From: Phytomonospora sp040655735
GTDB taxonomy: Bacteria; Actinomycetota; Actinomycetes; Mycobacteriales; Micromonosporaceae
Length of the DNA stretch: 64,000 nucleotides
Assembly (NCBI RefSeq): GCF_040655735.1
Contig: NZ_JBFAKK010000018.1
Location: 62,001-126,000, forward strand
Direction: 5' to 3'
Shown: piece by piece, positions 1 through 7,131 of the stretch
How the letters are laid out: each line of letters starts with the position of its first letter
Position numbering within the stretch: position 1 is the first letter of the stretch
Program-made: the position numbers and the translations under genes
Notes under the pieces: model-generated
Databases searched by the model: none
What the model was told of the DNA's origin: nothing
The model's input: the letters and a program-made list of their open reading frames with translations, nothing else

Positions 1-2969
1 GCTCCTTGAGGAGTTCGGGACTCGATAGCGCGCCTGATCCGGTCGGTGTCCCCTCTCTCGGCAGGCGGGAGCGGGGCACCGACCTCGGCGCGCAAGGCCT
101 GCGCGCGAGCCAGACGCGCGGCGGCAAGGCGCAGCCGTCCGCCGAGGGCGTGCGCGCCCGCGAGGCCTTCCAGCGCCAGTGCCAGCGCCCTCGGGTCGCC
201 GAAGCGGCGGGCGGCGGCCAGGCCCTCCCGGTGGTTGGCCAGGGCCGCGCCCTCCTCGCCGCGCAGCTCGGCGATGAAGCCCAGTTCGGCCGAGATCAGC
301 GCCAGCCCGGCCTCGCCGTCGCGGCGGCGGCACCAGGCGAGCCATCGCGTCAGCCGCGCCTCGGCCTCGTCGAGGGCGCCCTGACGGCGAGCGGTCAGAG
401 CGAGGCCGACCTCGGCGAACTGCGCGGTCCCCTCGTCGGCCGCCGCCGTCGCCAGGTCGAGGGCCCGTTCGTGGAGTTCCCGCGCGCGAGCGAGGTCTCC
501 GGTGACCAGCGCCGTGCGGCCGAGCCTCGCCAAAGCGTGCGCGACGGGAAGGCCGAGCTCCTCGGCGTCGGCGACCGCGCGTGCCCGCAGGCGTGCCGAC
601 TCGGTGTGCGAGCCGGTGATCTCGGCGACGGCGGCCAGCTCCTCGGCGGCCTGCGAGGCCACCCAGCGATCGTCCACGAGAGACAGCGCGCGGGTCGCGT
701 CGGCCCTCGCCGCGACGAACTCCCCGCGCGCGACGCGGCGGCGGGCGCGGCCGACGAGGGCGACGGCGACCCCCCAGTCGTCGCCGGCGGAGGCGAAGTC
801 GTCGAGAGCGCGGTCGTTGAGCCTCTCACCGGTGCTCAGCGCGCCGAGCCCGAAGAGCGCGTCGCTCAGCAGCCAGGCGGCCTCCGGGCGGGGATCGGCC
901 GCTGAGGCCTCCCGCGCACGTGAGACGGGATCGAGCTCGGTGCCCGCCGTGATGTCGAGGACCGCGCGCCAGGTCGCGGCCTCGGCACCGCCGACGGCGG
1001 CCAGCGCCTCGCGGGCCTCACCGCGCCGGCCCCGCAGGTGCCAGTACCAGGCCAGTGCCGCGGCGAGGGACTCGGCGACCTCGGGTTCGGCCGCGACCGC
1101 GTCGCGCAAGGCGGCGCGGAGGTTCGCGGCCTCGGCGTCGTGGACGGCGAGCGCCCGCAGCTGGTCGGGCCCGCGGAGGAGAGGACTCAGCCGTTCGGCG
1201 AGGCGCAGGTAGTGGTGCCGGTGCCGCCGGCGGACCGCGTCGGTCTCACCTGACTCGATGAGGCGTTCGAGGCCGTAGGCCGCGACGGTGCTCAGGAGCC
1301 GGTACCGGGAGCGTCCCGCGCTGTGGGCGACCGTGACCAGGGAGCGGCCGGCGAGGCGGGCGAGCAGGCCGGCGACCTCGCCGATGGCGACGCCGTCTCC
1401 CGCGCAGACCTGCTCGGCCGCCGCCAGGTCGCAACCGCCGGCGTGCACGGAGAGCCTGCGCAGGACCGCTTTCTCGGCCGGAGGGAGCGGTTCCCAGCTC
1501 CAGTCGACGACCGCGCGCAGCGTGCGCTGCCGCGCGGGGGCGTCGCGCGGTCCGTGGGTGAGCAGCGCGAAGCGGTCGGCGAGGCGCGCGGCCAGCTCCC
1601 CAAGGCCCAGCGAGGGCGCACGCGCGGCGGCGAGCTCGACGGCCAGCGGAATGCCGTCGAGCCGGCGGCAGATGCCGGTCACCGTCGCGGCGGTCTCGGG
1701 CTCGGACAGGTCGACGGGCACACCGGCGGCGGCCGCGCGCTCGGCGAACAACCGCGCCGAGGCCGCCTCCGGCAGCGGCGCGACCGCGCGGACGTGCTCC
1801 GCGGACAGGCCCAGCGGCTCACGTGAGGTGGCCAGCACGCGAAGCTCGGGCGCGGCCTTGAGCAGCAGCGCGACGAGGTCGGCGGCGCCGTCGAGGACGT
1901 GCTCGCAGTTGTCGAGGACCAGAAGGGTGCGACGGCCGGCCACGGCGGCCTCGAAATCCCCGGCTGCGTCCTCGCGTAGGCCGAGCGCGACGGCGACGAC
2001 CGCGGCGACCCCTTCCTGGGAGGCACCCGCGGCCAAGGCGGCGAGATCGGCGAAGGCCGCGTCGAACTCGGTGACCGCCGCTGCCAGCGCCAGCCGGGTC
2101 TTGCCGACACCGCCCGGCCCGTGCAGCGTCACCAGCCGCGCCCGCCCGAGCAGTTCCCCGAGCGCGCCCAGTTCGTCCTCGCGACCGAACAGCGGCGTGG
2201 CGGCGACCGGCAGCGAGGCCGAGATCGTGGTGCCCGGCGGGGCAAGCAGCGATGGGTCCTGGGCCAGCATCGCGCGGTGCAGGCCGGCCAGCGCGGGACC
2301 CGGGTCGAGGCCCAGTTCGTCGCGCAGGCGGACACGGTGGGCGGCGAACCCCTCGACGGCCTCGGCCTGCCGCCCCGAGCGGTACAGCGCCAGCAGGTGC
2401 GCGGCACGCAGGCGCTCGCGCGTCGGATGCTCCGCGACGAGCGCGGCCAGTTCGGCGGTGACGAGCGCGTGCTCACCGAGGGCGAGGCGCGCCTCGGCGA
2501 GTTCCTCGACCGCGGCCAGCCGGCGCTCGTCCAGGCGGGTGATGACCGGCCGCGCGAAGTGCTCGTCGGCGTGCTCGGCGAAGGCGTCACCCCGCCAGAG
2601 GCCGAGGGCCTCGGTGAGCAGCGCGGCGCGGCCGGCCGGGTCGGGCGTGACGGAGGCTCGGGTGACCAGCCGTTCGAAGTCGGCGGCGTCGGTGTCGGCG
2701 ACGCGCAGAAGATAGCCGCGAGCGGTGTGGACGACCCGGTCGCGGCCGACGACGCGGCGCAGCTGGGAGACCTTCACGCGCAGGGCGGCGCGTGGGTCGG
2801 CGGGTGGGTGGCCGCCCCACAGGTCGTCGATGAGGCGGTCGGTGCCGACGGGCGCGCCGGCGTTGGCGAGCAGGTCGGCGAGGAGGAGGCGGACCTTCGC
2901 CTCGGGTACGGCGAGGGTTTCGCCGTCGGCCCGGCTCACCGTGAGTGGACCCAGGACTCCGAACCGCAT
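1..2969 (-). CDS. AfsR/SARP-family transcriptional regulator with BTAD and NB-ARC domains (3' end outside window)
   Basis: The visible protein of about 989 residues starts with an OmpR-type winged helix (about residues 1-95, start MRFGVLGPL), followed by a BTAD domain (about 100-240). A nucleotide-binding domain follows, with Walker A GPGGVGKT near residue 281 and Walker B LLVLDN near 348. The rest is Ala/Arg-rich helical sequence that looks like TPR repeats and is still open at the window edge. This is the architecture of AfsR-type SARPs, which activate antibiotic or secondary-metabolism promoters by binding direct heptamer repeats and assisting RNA polymerase; the target here is unknown. 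The ATG has no Shine-Dalgarno sequence but has TAGCCT six nt upstream, so it is probably leaderless. It is divergent from the degenerate SDR gene. There is no biosynthetic cluster in view, so it may act elsewhere. Confidence 0.9.
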   Translation of the reverse strand, partial: MRFGVLGPLTVSRADGETLAVPEAKVRLLLADLLANAGAPVGTDRLIDDLWGGHPPADPRAALRVKVSQLRRVVGRDRVVHTARGYLLRVADTDAADFERLVTRASVTPDPAGRAALLTEALGLWRGDAFAEHADEHFARPVITRLDERRLAAVEELAEARLALGEHALVTAELAALVAEHPTRERLRAAHLLALYRSGRQAEAVEGFAAHRVRLRDELGLDPGPALAGLHRAMLAQDPSLLAPPGTTISASLPVAATPLFGREDELGALGELLGRARLVTLHGPGGVGKTRLALAAAVTEFDAAFADLAALAAGASQEGVAAVVAVALGLREDAAGDFEAAVAGRRTLLVLDNCEHVLDGAADLVALLLKAAPELRVLATSREPLGLSAEHVRAVAPLPEAASARLFAERAAAAGVPVDLSEPETAATVTGICRRLDGIPLAVELAAARAPSLGLGELAARLADRFALLTHGPRDAPARQRTLRAVVDWSWEPLPPAEKAVLRRLSVHAGGCDLAAAEQVCAGDGVAIGEVAGLLARLAGRSLVTVAHSAGRSRYRLLSTVAAYGLERLIESGETDAVRRRHRHHYLRLAERLSPLLRGPDQLRALAVHDAEAANLRAALRDAVAAEPEVAESLAAALAWYWHLRGRRGEAREALAAVGGAEAATWRAVLDITAGTELDPVSRAREASAADPRPEAAWLLSDALFGLGALSTGERLNDRALDDFASAGDDWGVAVALVGRARRRVARGEFVAARADATRALSLVDDRWVASQAAEELAAVAEITGSHTESARLRARAVADAEELGLPVAHALARLGRTALVTGDLARARELHERALDLATAAADEGTAQFAEVGLALTARRQGALDEAEARLTRWLAWCRRRDGEAGLALISAELGFIAELRGEEGAALANHREGLAAARRFGDPRALALALEGLAGAHALGGRLRLAAARLARAQALRAEVGAPLPPAERGDTDRIRRAIESRTPQG

Positions 2970-2975
2970 GGGACG

Positions 2976-2981
2976 AGGCTA
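2976..2981 (-). promoter_or_regulatory. -10 element TAGCCT of the SARP gene (leaderless)
   Basis: TAGCCT ends six nt before the ATG at 2969 and no ribosome binding site lies between them. Transcription would start at or near the A of the start codon. The -35 region is weak. Confidence 0.45.
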
Positions 2982-3057
2982 GCGGTCCGGGCGAAACGAT
3001 TCCATAACCCGTCGCGCGCAGGCTCGTGACCACCAGCGATGAGAGGACGTGGCGAAG

Positions 3058-3813
3058 ATGGGTGCTTACGCGGGCAAGAAGGCCGTCGTGACCGGCGGGA
3101 CGCACGGGATCGGGTTGGCGACGGTGAAGCGTTTGCTCGACGGCGGCGCCGAGGTGCTGCTCACCGGGCGAAACGAGGACAACGTGGCGGCGGCGCGGGC
3201 CGAGCTGGCGGGGCGGGCGGCGCACGTGCTGCGCTCGGACGCCGCCGACATGGCCGACATCGACGCGTTGGGCGCGGCGGTCGCCGAGCGGCTCGGCGCG
3301 GTGGACTTCGTGTTCGTCAACGTCGGATACGCCGAGATGCGGCCGCTGGCCGAGGTGACCGAGGAGGCCTACGACCGGATGTTCGCGATCAAGGCGAAGG
3401 GCGCCTTCTTCACGACGCGCCGGCTGCTGCCGATGGTGAACCGGGGCGGTTCGTTCGTGTTCACGACGGCCGTTCTCGACGGTTTCGGTTTCGCGGGGAC
3501 GAGCGCGGCGACCGGGGCGGTGGCGGCCGTGCGCGGTTTCGCCTCGGCTTTCGCGGCGGAGTTCCTGCCCCTGGGGATCAGGGTGAACGTGCTGTCACCG
3601 GGGTTCACGCAGACGCCGACGATGGGGATTGTCTTTGGTTCCGAGGCCGAGCGGGAGGCGAACCAGAAGGCGGGCGAGGAGCTGACGCCGATGTCGCGGC
3701 ACGCCGATCCGGAGGAGATGGCCGCGGCCGCGCTGTTCTTGGGCTTCGAGGCGACGTTCAGCACGGGGATCGTGCTGAACGCGCACGGCGGCTTGGCGAC
3801 GGTGGCGGGGTAG
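3058..3813 (+). CDS. SDR-fold protein lacking the catalytic Tyr and Lys
   Basis: This is a 251-residue Rossmann-fold protein of the short-chain dehydrogenase/reductase superfamily. The nucleotide-binding TGGTHGIG motif is intact near the N-terminus. The start ATG was chosen because GAGAGGA (3041-3047) lies ten nt upstream; an in-frame GTG at 3049 is only one nt from it. The NAG strand motif reads NVG. Where classical SDRs have YxxxK, this protein reads GFAGTSAATGAVAAVRGF, so Tyr and Lys are replaced by Ala and Val. The downstream RVNVLSPG segment and the C-terminal substrate loop are normal. By family knowledge such a protein can bind NAD(P) but should not do the standard hydride transfer. 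It may be a sensor, a scaffold or an enzyme with other chemistry. It is divergent from the SARP gene, which suggests co-regulation. Confidence 0.85.
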   Translation: MGAYAGKKAVVTGGTHGIGLATVKRLLDGGAEVLLTGRNEDNVAAARAELAGRAAHVLRSDAADMADIDALGAAVAERLGAVDFVFVNVGYAEMRPLAEVTEEAYDRMFAIKAKGAFFTTRRLLPMVNRGGSFVFTTAVLDGFGFAGTSAATGAVAAVRGFASAFAAEFLPLGIRVNVLSPGFTQTPTMGIVFGSEAEREANQKAGEELTPMSRHADPEEMAAAALFLGFEATFSTGIVLNAHGGLATVAG

Positions 3814-3885
3814 GGGCGTGGCGGGGGCACGGCGGGGCGTGGCGGGGGCACGGCGGGGCGTGGCGGGGGCACGGCGGGGCGTGGC
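3813..3885. repeat. 21-bp tandem repeat, about 3.5 copies
   Basis: A G/C-rich 21-bp unit beginning GGGGCGTGGC and ending GGCACGGC is repeated exactly at 3813, 3834 and 3855, with a partial copy at 3876-3885. It begins at the last base of the SDR stop codon. The copies are identical, which suggests recent slippage expansion. A multiple of three would allow in-frame growth, but it is outside any credible gene. Confidence 0.9.
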
Positions 3886-3985
3886 ATTGCGGGCGCGGCG
3901 GGCGGCCCCGCTCCCGCAACCGCACACCCGCACGCACGCGCCCAACCCCACGGCCTCTCCCTCACCCGGCCATTCCCCACCCACG

Positions 3986-4019
3986 AAAAACGCCGGTGGG
4001 AGCCCCGCTCCCACCGGCG
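3986..4019 (-). terminator. Rho-independent terminator of the PGRP amidase gene
   Basis: A perfect 13-bp stem (3991-4003 with 4007-4019) and a three-base loop are followed on the minus strand by five T residues (3986-3990). It lies 32 bp after the amidase stop codon. It is one of the few terminators in the window with a real U tract. Confidence 0.9.
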
Positions 4020-4051
4020 CATGCCGGGTCGTGCGCCGTACTACTTACCCC

Positions 4052-4723
4052 TCACCCCAACAAGCCCGCCACAGCGGCCCGCAGCTCGGGCAGCCGGTCC
4101 CACAGCCCTCCGGGACACAGCGTCGAGTTGAAGTCCTTGTGCCCGTGGATCTCCTCCGCCGGCACCCCGTACTGCCGGCAGATGAACGCGCAGAACTGGA
4201 CGAGACTGTCCCACTGCGCGGCCGGAACCGGCGCACCCAGGTGGTAGGAGCCGTCGTTCTCGATGCCGATGGCCTGTGAGTTCTGGCCGACGCAGTGGGC
4301 GCCCTGGATCATCGTCGTGCCGCCGAGCAGCGCGTCGAGGCTCCCCCGGCGGCCCTCGGTGAGGAAACCGCCACGACTGTTGGTGAAGTGCTGACCGGAG
4401 TCGGACCAGCCGTTGTCGTCCATGTGCAGGTCCTGGATGTCGCGCGAGTTCTGGAACGCGTAGTCCAGGGAGTAGTCGGTCGTGTTGGGGAAGGCCGTGT
4501 GGTGCACGATGATCTTGTTCGGCCTGCTCTGCACGATGACCGGTGTGCCGTTGGGCGGGCGCGCTCCCCATTCGTCGCAGGAGTAGACGCGCGGCTGGTC
4601 GACGGCGGAGAATCCGTCACCGGCCGACGCCGTGGCCGCGACCAAGGGGATGGTGGCCGCGGCGGCGAGTCCGGTGACTCCGGTCAGGACGGTGCGGCGG
4701 GTGGCGCCGCTCTTGTCGTTCAT
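4052..4723 (-). CDS. Exported peptidoglycan-recognition/N-acetylmuramoyl-L-alanine amidase (Amidase_2)
   Basis: The protein has 223 residues. A twin-arginine (Tat) signal (RRTVLTG followed by a hydrophobic stretch and an ATASAG cleavage region) occupies about residues 9-36. The rest is a PGRP/T7-lysozyme-like amidase domain. The expected zinc ligands are visible as the first His in KIIVHHTAF, a His in HGHKDFNS and the Cys of CPGG. The enzyme should cut the bond between muramic acid and L-alanine in peptidoglycan outside the membrane. The start follows a GAGAAGG ribosome site. It lies 62 bp downstream of the GH25 muramidase on the same strand, so glycan and peptide cleavage are encoded side by side. 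Its role could be autolysis, growth-phase remodelling or attack on other bacteria. Confidence 0.93.
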   Translation of the reverse strand: MNDKSGATRRTVLTGVTGLAAAATIPLVAATASAGDGFSAVDQPRVYSCDEWGARPPNGTPVIVQSRPNKIIVHHTAFPNTTDYSLDYAFQNSRDIQDLHMDDNGWSDSGQHFTNSRGGFLTEGRRGSLDALLGGTTMIQGAHCVGQNSQAIGIENDGSYHLGAPVPAAQWDSLVQFCAFICRQYGVPAEEIHGHKDFNSTLCPGGLWDRLPELRAAVAGLLG

Positions 4724-4749
4724 GTGCCCTTCTCTCGTTGTAGGGAGGC

Positions 4750-4771
4750 GGGGCGGCTCGATGGCCGCCCC
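4750..4771 (-). terminator. Hairpin between GH25 and amidase genes
   Basis: An eight-bp GC stem (4750-4757 with 4764-4771) lies just after the GH25 stop. There is no U tract, so it may attenuate rather than end transcription and would still allow the amidase to be made from the GH25 promoter. Confidence 0.4.
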
Positions 4772-4785
4772 GCCGTTCGCCGGGA

Positions 4786-5571
4786 TCAGGTGTTGTTGGC
4801 GAGGGCGAGCAGCCTGTCGCGGGAACCGTTGAAGATGTTGCGGTCCACGTTGCCGGGCACGCCCGACACCGAGCCGGTCGAGGTGTACTGCCAGATGGTG
4901 TAAACGGGCCATCCGGCGGGAATGGCGGGACTGCCGGTCGTGTAGTGCGCGACCCACAGGGGGTTGAGGGTGCCGCGACCGGTCCAGCTGCCGGTGCACT
5001 GGTTCCACCAGCTCGCGGCGGTGTAGATCACGACGTCGCGGCCGGTGCGCGACTTGTACGTGTTGGCGAAGTCGGCGATCCAGTTGCGCATCGCGGTCGT
5101 CGACAGCCCATAGCAGGTCGCGCCGTAGGGGTTCCACTCGATGTCGAGCGCGCCGGGGAGGGTCCGGTCGTCACGCGACCAGCCGCCGCCGTTGTTGACG
5201 AAGTAGTTCGCCTGCACGGCTCCACTGGAGACGTTGGGCCGCCCGAAGTGGTAGGCGCCCCGGATGACGCCCGCGTGGTAGGCGTTGGGGTAGTTGCTGT
5301 TGAAGTTGGGGTCCTTGTAGGTGGTCCCCTCGGTGGACTTGATGTAGGCGAACTCGATGCCGGCGTTGCGCACCGAGGTCCAGTTGATCGCGCCTTGCCA
5401 GTGAGAGACGTCGATGCCCTGGGGGTTGGCCGTCACCGTGGGCTCGGCTTGGGCGGCCGTGCCGGTGAGGCCGACGATGGAACCGACGGCCATCACGCCT
5501 GTCGCGACGAGTGCCAGGAACCGTTGCGTCAGGCGGGCCGACCCCGGCCGCCGTAATGCCTTCTTGGTCAT
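4786..5571 (-). CDS. Secreted GH25 muramidase (lysozyme)
   Basis: The protein has 261 residues. A Sec signal peptide ends at AQA-EP near residue 41. The GH25 domain begins with GIDVSHWQG and carries the DxE catalytic pair in ALDIEWNPYG, as in Chalaropsis and Streptomyces (cellosyl-type) muramidases. It hydrolyses the beta-1,4 bond between N-acetylmuramic acid and N-acetylglucosamine. The ATG at 5571 was chosen over a longer frame because GCGAGGAG lies at good distance and the N-terminus is then a normal signal peptide. It is the upstream member of a two-gene cell-wall hydrolase group with the PGRP amidase. About 400 bp of upstream non-coding DNA contain a 13-bp palindrome that could be an operator. 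Confidence 0.95.
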   Translation of the reverse strand: MTKKALRRPGSARLTQRFLALVATGVMAVGSIVGLTGTAAQAEPTVTANPQGIDVSHWQGAINWTSVRNAGIEFAYIKSTEGTTYKDPNFNSNYPNAYHAGVIRGAYHFGRPNVSSGAVQANYFVNNGGGWSRDDRTLPGALDIEWNPYGATCYGLSTTAMRNWIADFANTYKSRTGRDVVIYTAASWWNQCTGSWTGRGTLNPLWVAHYTTGSPAIPAGWPVYTIWQYTSTGSVSGVPGNVDRNIFNGSRDRLLALANNT

Positions 5572-5975
5572 GGGATTCGTGCTCCTCGCTCGGTGGTTCG
5601 GTGCCGCTGCGCCGGCACCGGCCCGCCCGGGGGCGAGCGGGCCCACCTGCACTATGGCAGGAAACTACGAATCAGGGAAGGCCGGTAAAACTTCTCGCCA
5701 GTCCATTATGGACGTTTTAGGCAGGGGCCATCGCGACCCCTCGGGATTGCCTTCCGCGACTGGTTTCGCGAGCCTCGGGCGCCGGATGCCGAGGCGGATC
5801 GGCGGGTTCGCGACGGACGGATCGGCGGGGGGCGATTCGGGGCCGTTGCGTGGCTTCGTCCGATCATGCCAAGCGCGCGCAACCCGCTTGGTACGCGTAC
5901 GTCTTTCGCGTTCGACCCACACGTGCGGCCGCCACCGATACGCTGAAGCGATCTTCTTTCGAGAAAGGATCAGCC
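5572..5975. other. 404-bp intergenic region upstream of the GH25 and thiamine-binding genes
   Basis: No credible reading frame was found. On the minus strand TTTACC and TAGTTT with a 16-bp spacer (around 5665-5695) could be a promoter for the GH25 gene. A 13-bp palindrome is annotated separately. The part from 5720 to 5930 is less GC-rich than the genes around it and shows no repeat. Confidence 0.5.
5701..5713. promoter_or_regulatory. 13-bp palindrome GTCCATTATGGAC
   Basis: Two six-base arms flank a single central base. The site lies about 130 bp upstream of the GH25 start and just upstream of a weak candidate promoter. It resembles a dimeric repressor or activator site; no regulator is encoded next to it. 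Confidence 0.4.
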
Positions 5976-6971
5976 GTGTCCGCACTCGTCGCGTTCAGCG
6001 TGACCCCCCTCGGCGTCGGTGAACACGTCGGCAGGCTTGTGGCCGACGCGGTGAAGGTGGTGCGCGACTCGGGCCTGCCCAACCGCACCGACGCGATGTT
6101 CACGGTCGTGGAGGGCGGCAGCCTCGCCGAGGTCATGGTCGTCGTCACGCAGGCGATCCAGGTCGTCGCCGAACAGGCGCCCCGCGTCAGCACGGTCATC
6201 AAGATCGACTACCACCCCGGGCGCGAGGACGGCATCACCAACAAGGTCGAGTCGGTCGAGCGCCACCTGGAGGGCTGACCGACCGGGACGCCGGCCCAGG
6301 ACACGCCCTAAGGCGTGTCCTGGTGGTCTTGTGGGTGCGAGGCGAGTCCGCCGCAGCCCCGCAGTGATCACCCGGACACGCCCTAAGCCGGGCTCGGCCA
6401 GCCAGCGGCCGAGGGAGGCGAACACCGACTCCTTCCGCCAGTCGGCGAGCAGGCGGTCGCGGGTCTCGGCGTCGAGCGCCGCCAGCGTCGTGCGCTGTCC
6501 GTCGGGAATGAACACCCGCCACAGCTGCGCCCACACCCCCACTCCGTCGGCCCCGATGGGCACGGTCGCGACGGTTCCGGGACGGCCGGTGCCGTTGAAG
6601 CTGCGTGTCGAGCCGTCGGCCCCGATGTAGACCAGCACCGACTCGAAGCGCGCGGTGCGCGTCCGGGTGAGGTCGGCGAGGGCCACGACGCCACGGGCAC
6701 CGGTCGCGGCCAGCAACGGACGCACGAGCGGGCCTGGATATTCGAGTTCGTCGATAGTGAAGCCGGAGTCCTCGACGATGACCGGGCTGCCGAGCACCCG
6801 GTGCGCCTGCCGCGCCTTGTGCGCGGCCACGTCGCCTACGCGGGTGGACTGGATCTCCTCAAGGTCGAGGTTCACCGCCGTGACCTCGATGCCGAGCGCG
6901 CACAGGTGCTCGCGCGCCGCGGCGAGCTTCGCCGCGTTCGCGGTCACGAAGGACACGTTGTGCACTGTCAT
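5970..6971 (-). CDS. Ham1/ITPase-like non-canonical purine NTP pyrophosphatase, reading frame extended antisense through the next gene
   Basis: Residues 1 to about 195 match the Ham1 (XTP/dITP diphosphatase) family: a start like VSFVTANAAKL, LDLEEIQS, the EDSGFTIDEL catalytic loop, YPGPLVR and a SFNGTGRPGTV strand. Such enzymes remove ITP, XTP and dITP from the nucleotide pool. The family normally ends near 200 residues, but here no stop occurs in frame. The frame continues through a MITE-like repeat, a hairpin and the whole thiamine-binding gene on the opposite strand, giving 333 residues. A TAG one base out of frame sits exactly where the domain should end (near 6384), so a frameshift or small insertion probably removed the normal stop. 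The last 130 residues are antisense filler and not a domain. The start ATG lacks a clear ribosome site. Confidence 0.75.
   Translation of the reverse strand: MTVHNVSFVTANAAKLAAAREHLCALGIEVTAVNLDLEEIQSTRVGDVAAHKARQAHRVLGSPVIVEDSGFTIDELEYPGPLVRPLLAATGARGVVALADLTRTRTARFESVLVYIGADGSTRSFNGTGRPGTVATVPIGADGVGVWAQLWRVFIPDGQRTTLAALDAETRDRLLADWRKESVFASLGRWLAEPGLGRVRVITAGLRRTRLAPTRPPGHALGRVLGRRPGRSALQVALDRLDLVGDAVLAPGVVVDLDDRADAGRLFGDDLDRLRDDDHDLGEAAALHDREHRVGAVGQARVAHHLHRVGHKPADVFTDAEGGHAERDECGHG
5976..6278 (+). CDS. Thiamine-binding protein, MTH1187/YkoF-like (DUF77) family
   Basis: This is a 100-residue single-domain protein. It shows the ferredoxin-like pattern of the family: SVTPLGVGEHVG at the N-terminus, a TVVEGGSLAEVM strand-helix unit and KIDYHPGREDGITNKVESVERHL at the end. 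Family members form tetramers and bind thiamine or a related pyrimidine; the precise cellular role is not settled. GTG is the start, six nt after GAAAGGA. The gene is followed at once by a strong hairpin. It lies entirely inside the antisense extension of the Ham1 frame, but its codon use and family match make this strand the real gene. Confidence 0.88.
   Translation: MSALVAFSVTPLGVGEHVGRLVADAVKVVRDSGLPNRTDAMFTVVEGGSLAEVMVVVTQAIQVVAEQAPRVSTVIKIDYHPGREDGITNKVESVERHLEG
6296..6323. terminator. 12-bp perfect hairpin after the thiamine-binding gene
   Basis: Arms 6296-6307 and 6312-6323 pair perfectly around a CTAA loop. It is 18 bp past the stop codon and could stop transcripts from either side. 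It has no strong T tract. Its left arm is repeated at 6374-6387. Confidence 0.75.
6308..6387. mobile_element. Possible 80-bp MITE-like element with imperfect terminal inverted repeats
   Basis: The left end reads CTAAGGCGTGTCCTGG, and the complement of the right end reads CTTAGGGCGTGTCCGGG. The two ends match apart from one indel and two substitutions. Nothing is encoded inside. It sits exactly at the 3' end of the Ham1 domain, where that gene has lost its stop codon. Short elements with ends of this kind are known in actinomycetes, but no target-site duplication is clear, so the call is tentative. Confidence 0.35.
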
Positions 6972-7028
6972 GTCAGGCGCCCCCAAAGCCTCCGGCGCCG
7001 CGCCGCCGTCGCGCGGGTGCCGGTACTC

Positions 7029-7127
7029 GGCAGAGTAGCCAGTGACGATCTTCCCGGGGCGCAGCCCGGCGCTGGCGTGTCGCCCCATATGGGCGTGCGT
7101 GCGCCTGAGGGCCGTGGGTACTCTGCC
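7029..7127. promoter_or_regulatory. Divergent region with mirrored TACTCTGCC -10 boxes; leaderless promoter of valS
   Basis: TACTCTGCC occurs at 7119-7127 on the plus strand and at 7029-7037 on the minus strand, as a 9-bp inverted repeat 81 bp apart. The plus copy places TACTCT seven nt before the valS ATG, and no ribosome site is present, so valS is probably leaderless. The minus copy could serve the Ham1 gene with a leader of about 50 nt. No T-box leader is present. Confidence 0.5.
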
Positions 7128-7131
7128 AGCC

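Noticed and set aside
6972..7131. T-box riboswitch before valS
   Set aside because: No T-box consensus or antiterminator stem was found, and the -10 lies next to the start codon, leaving no leader.
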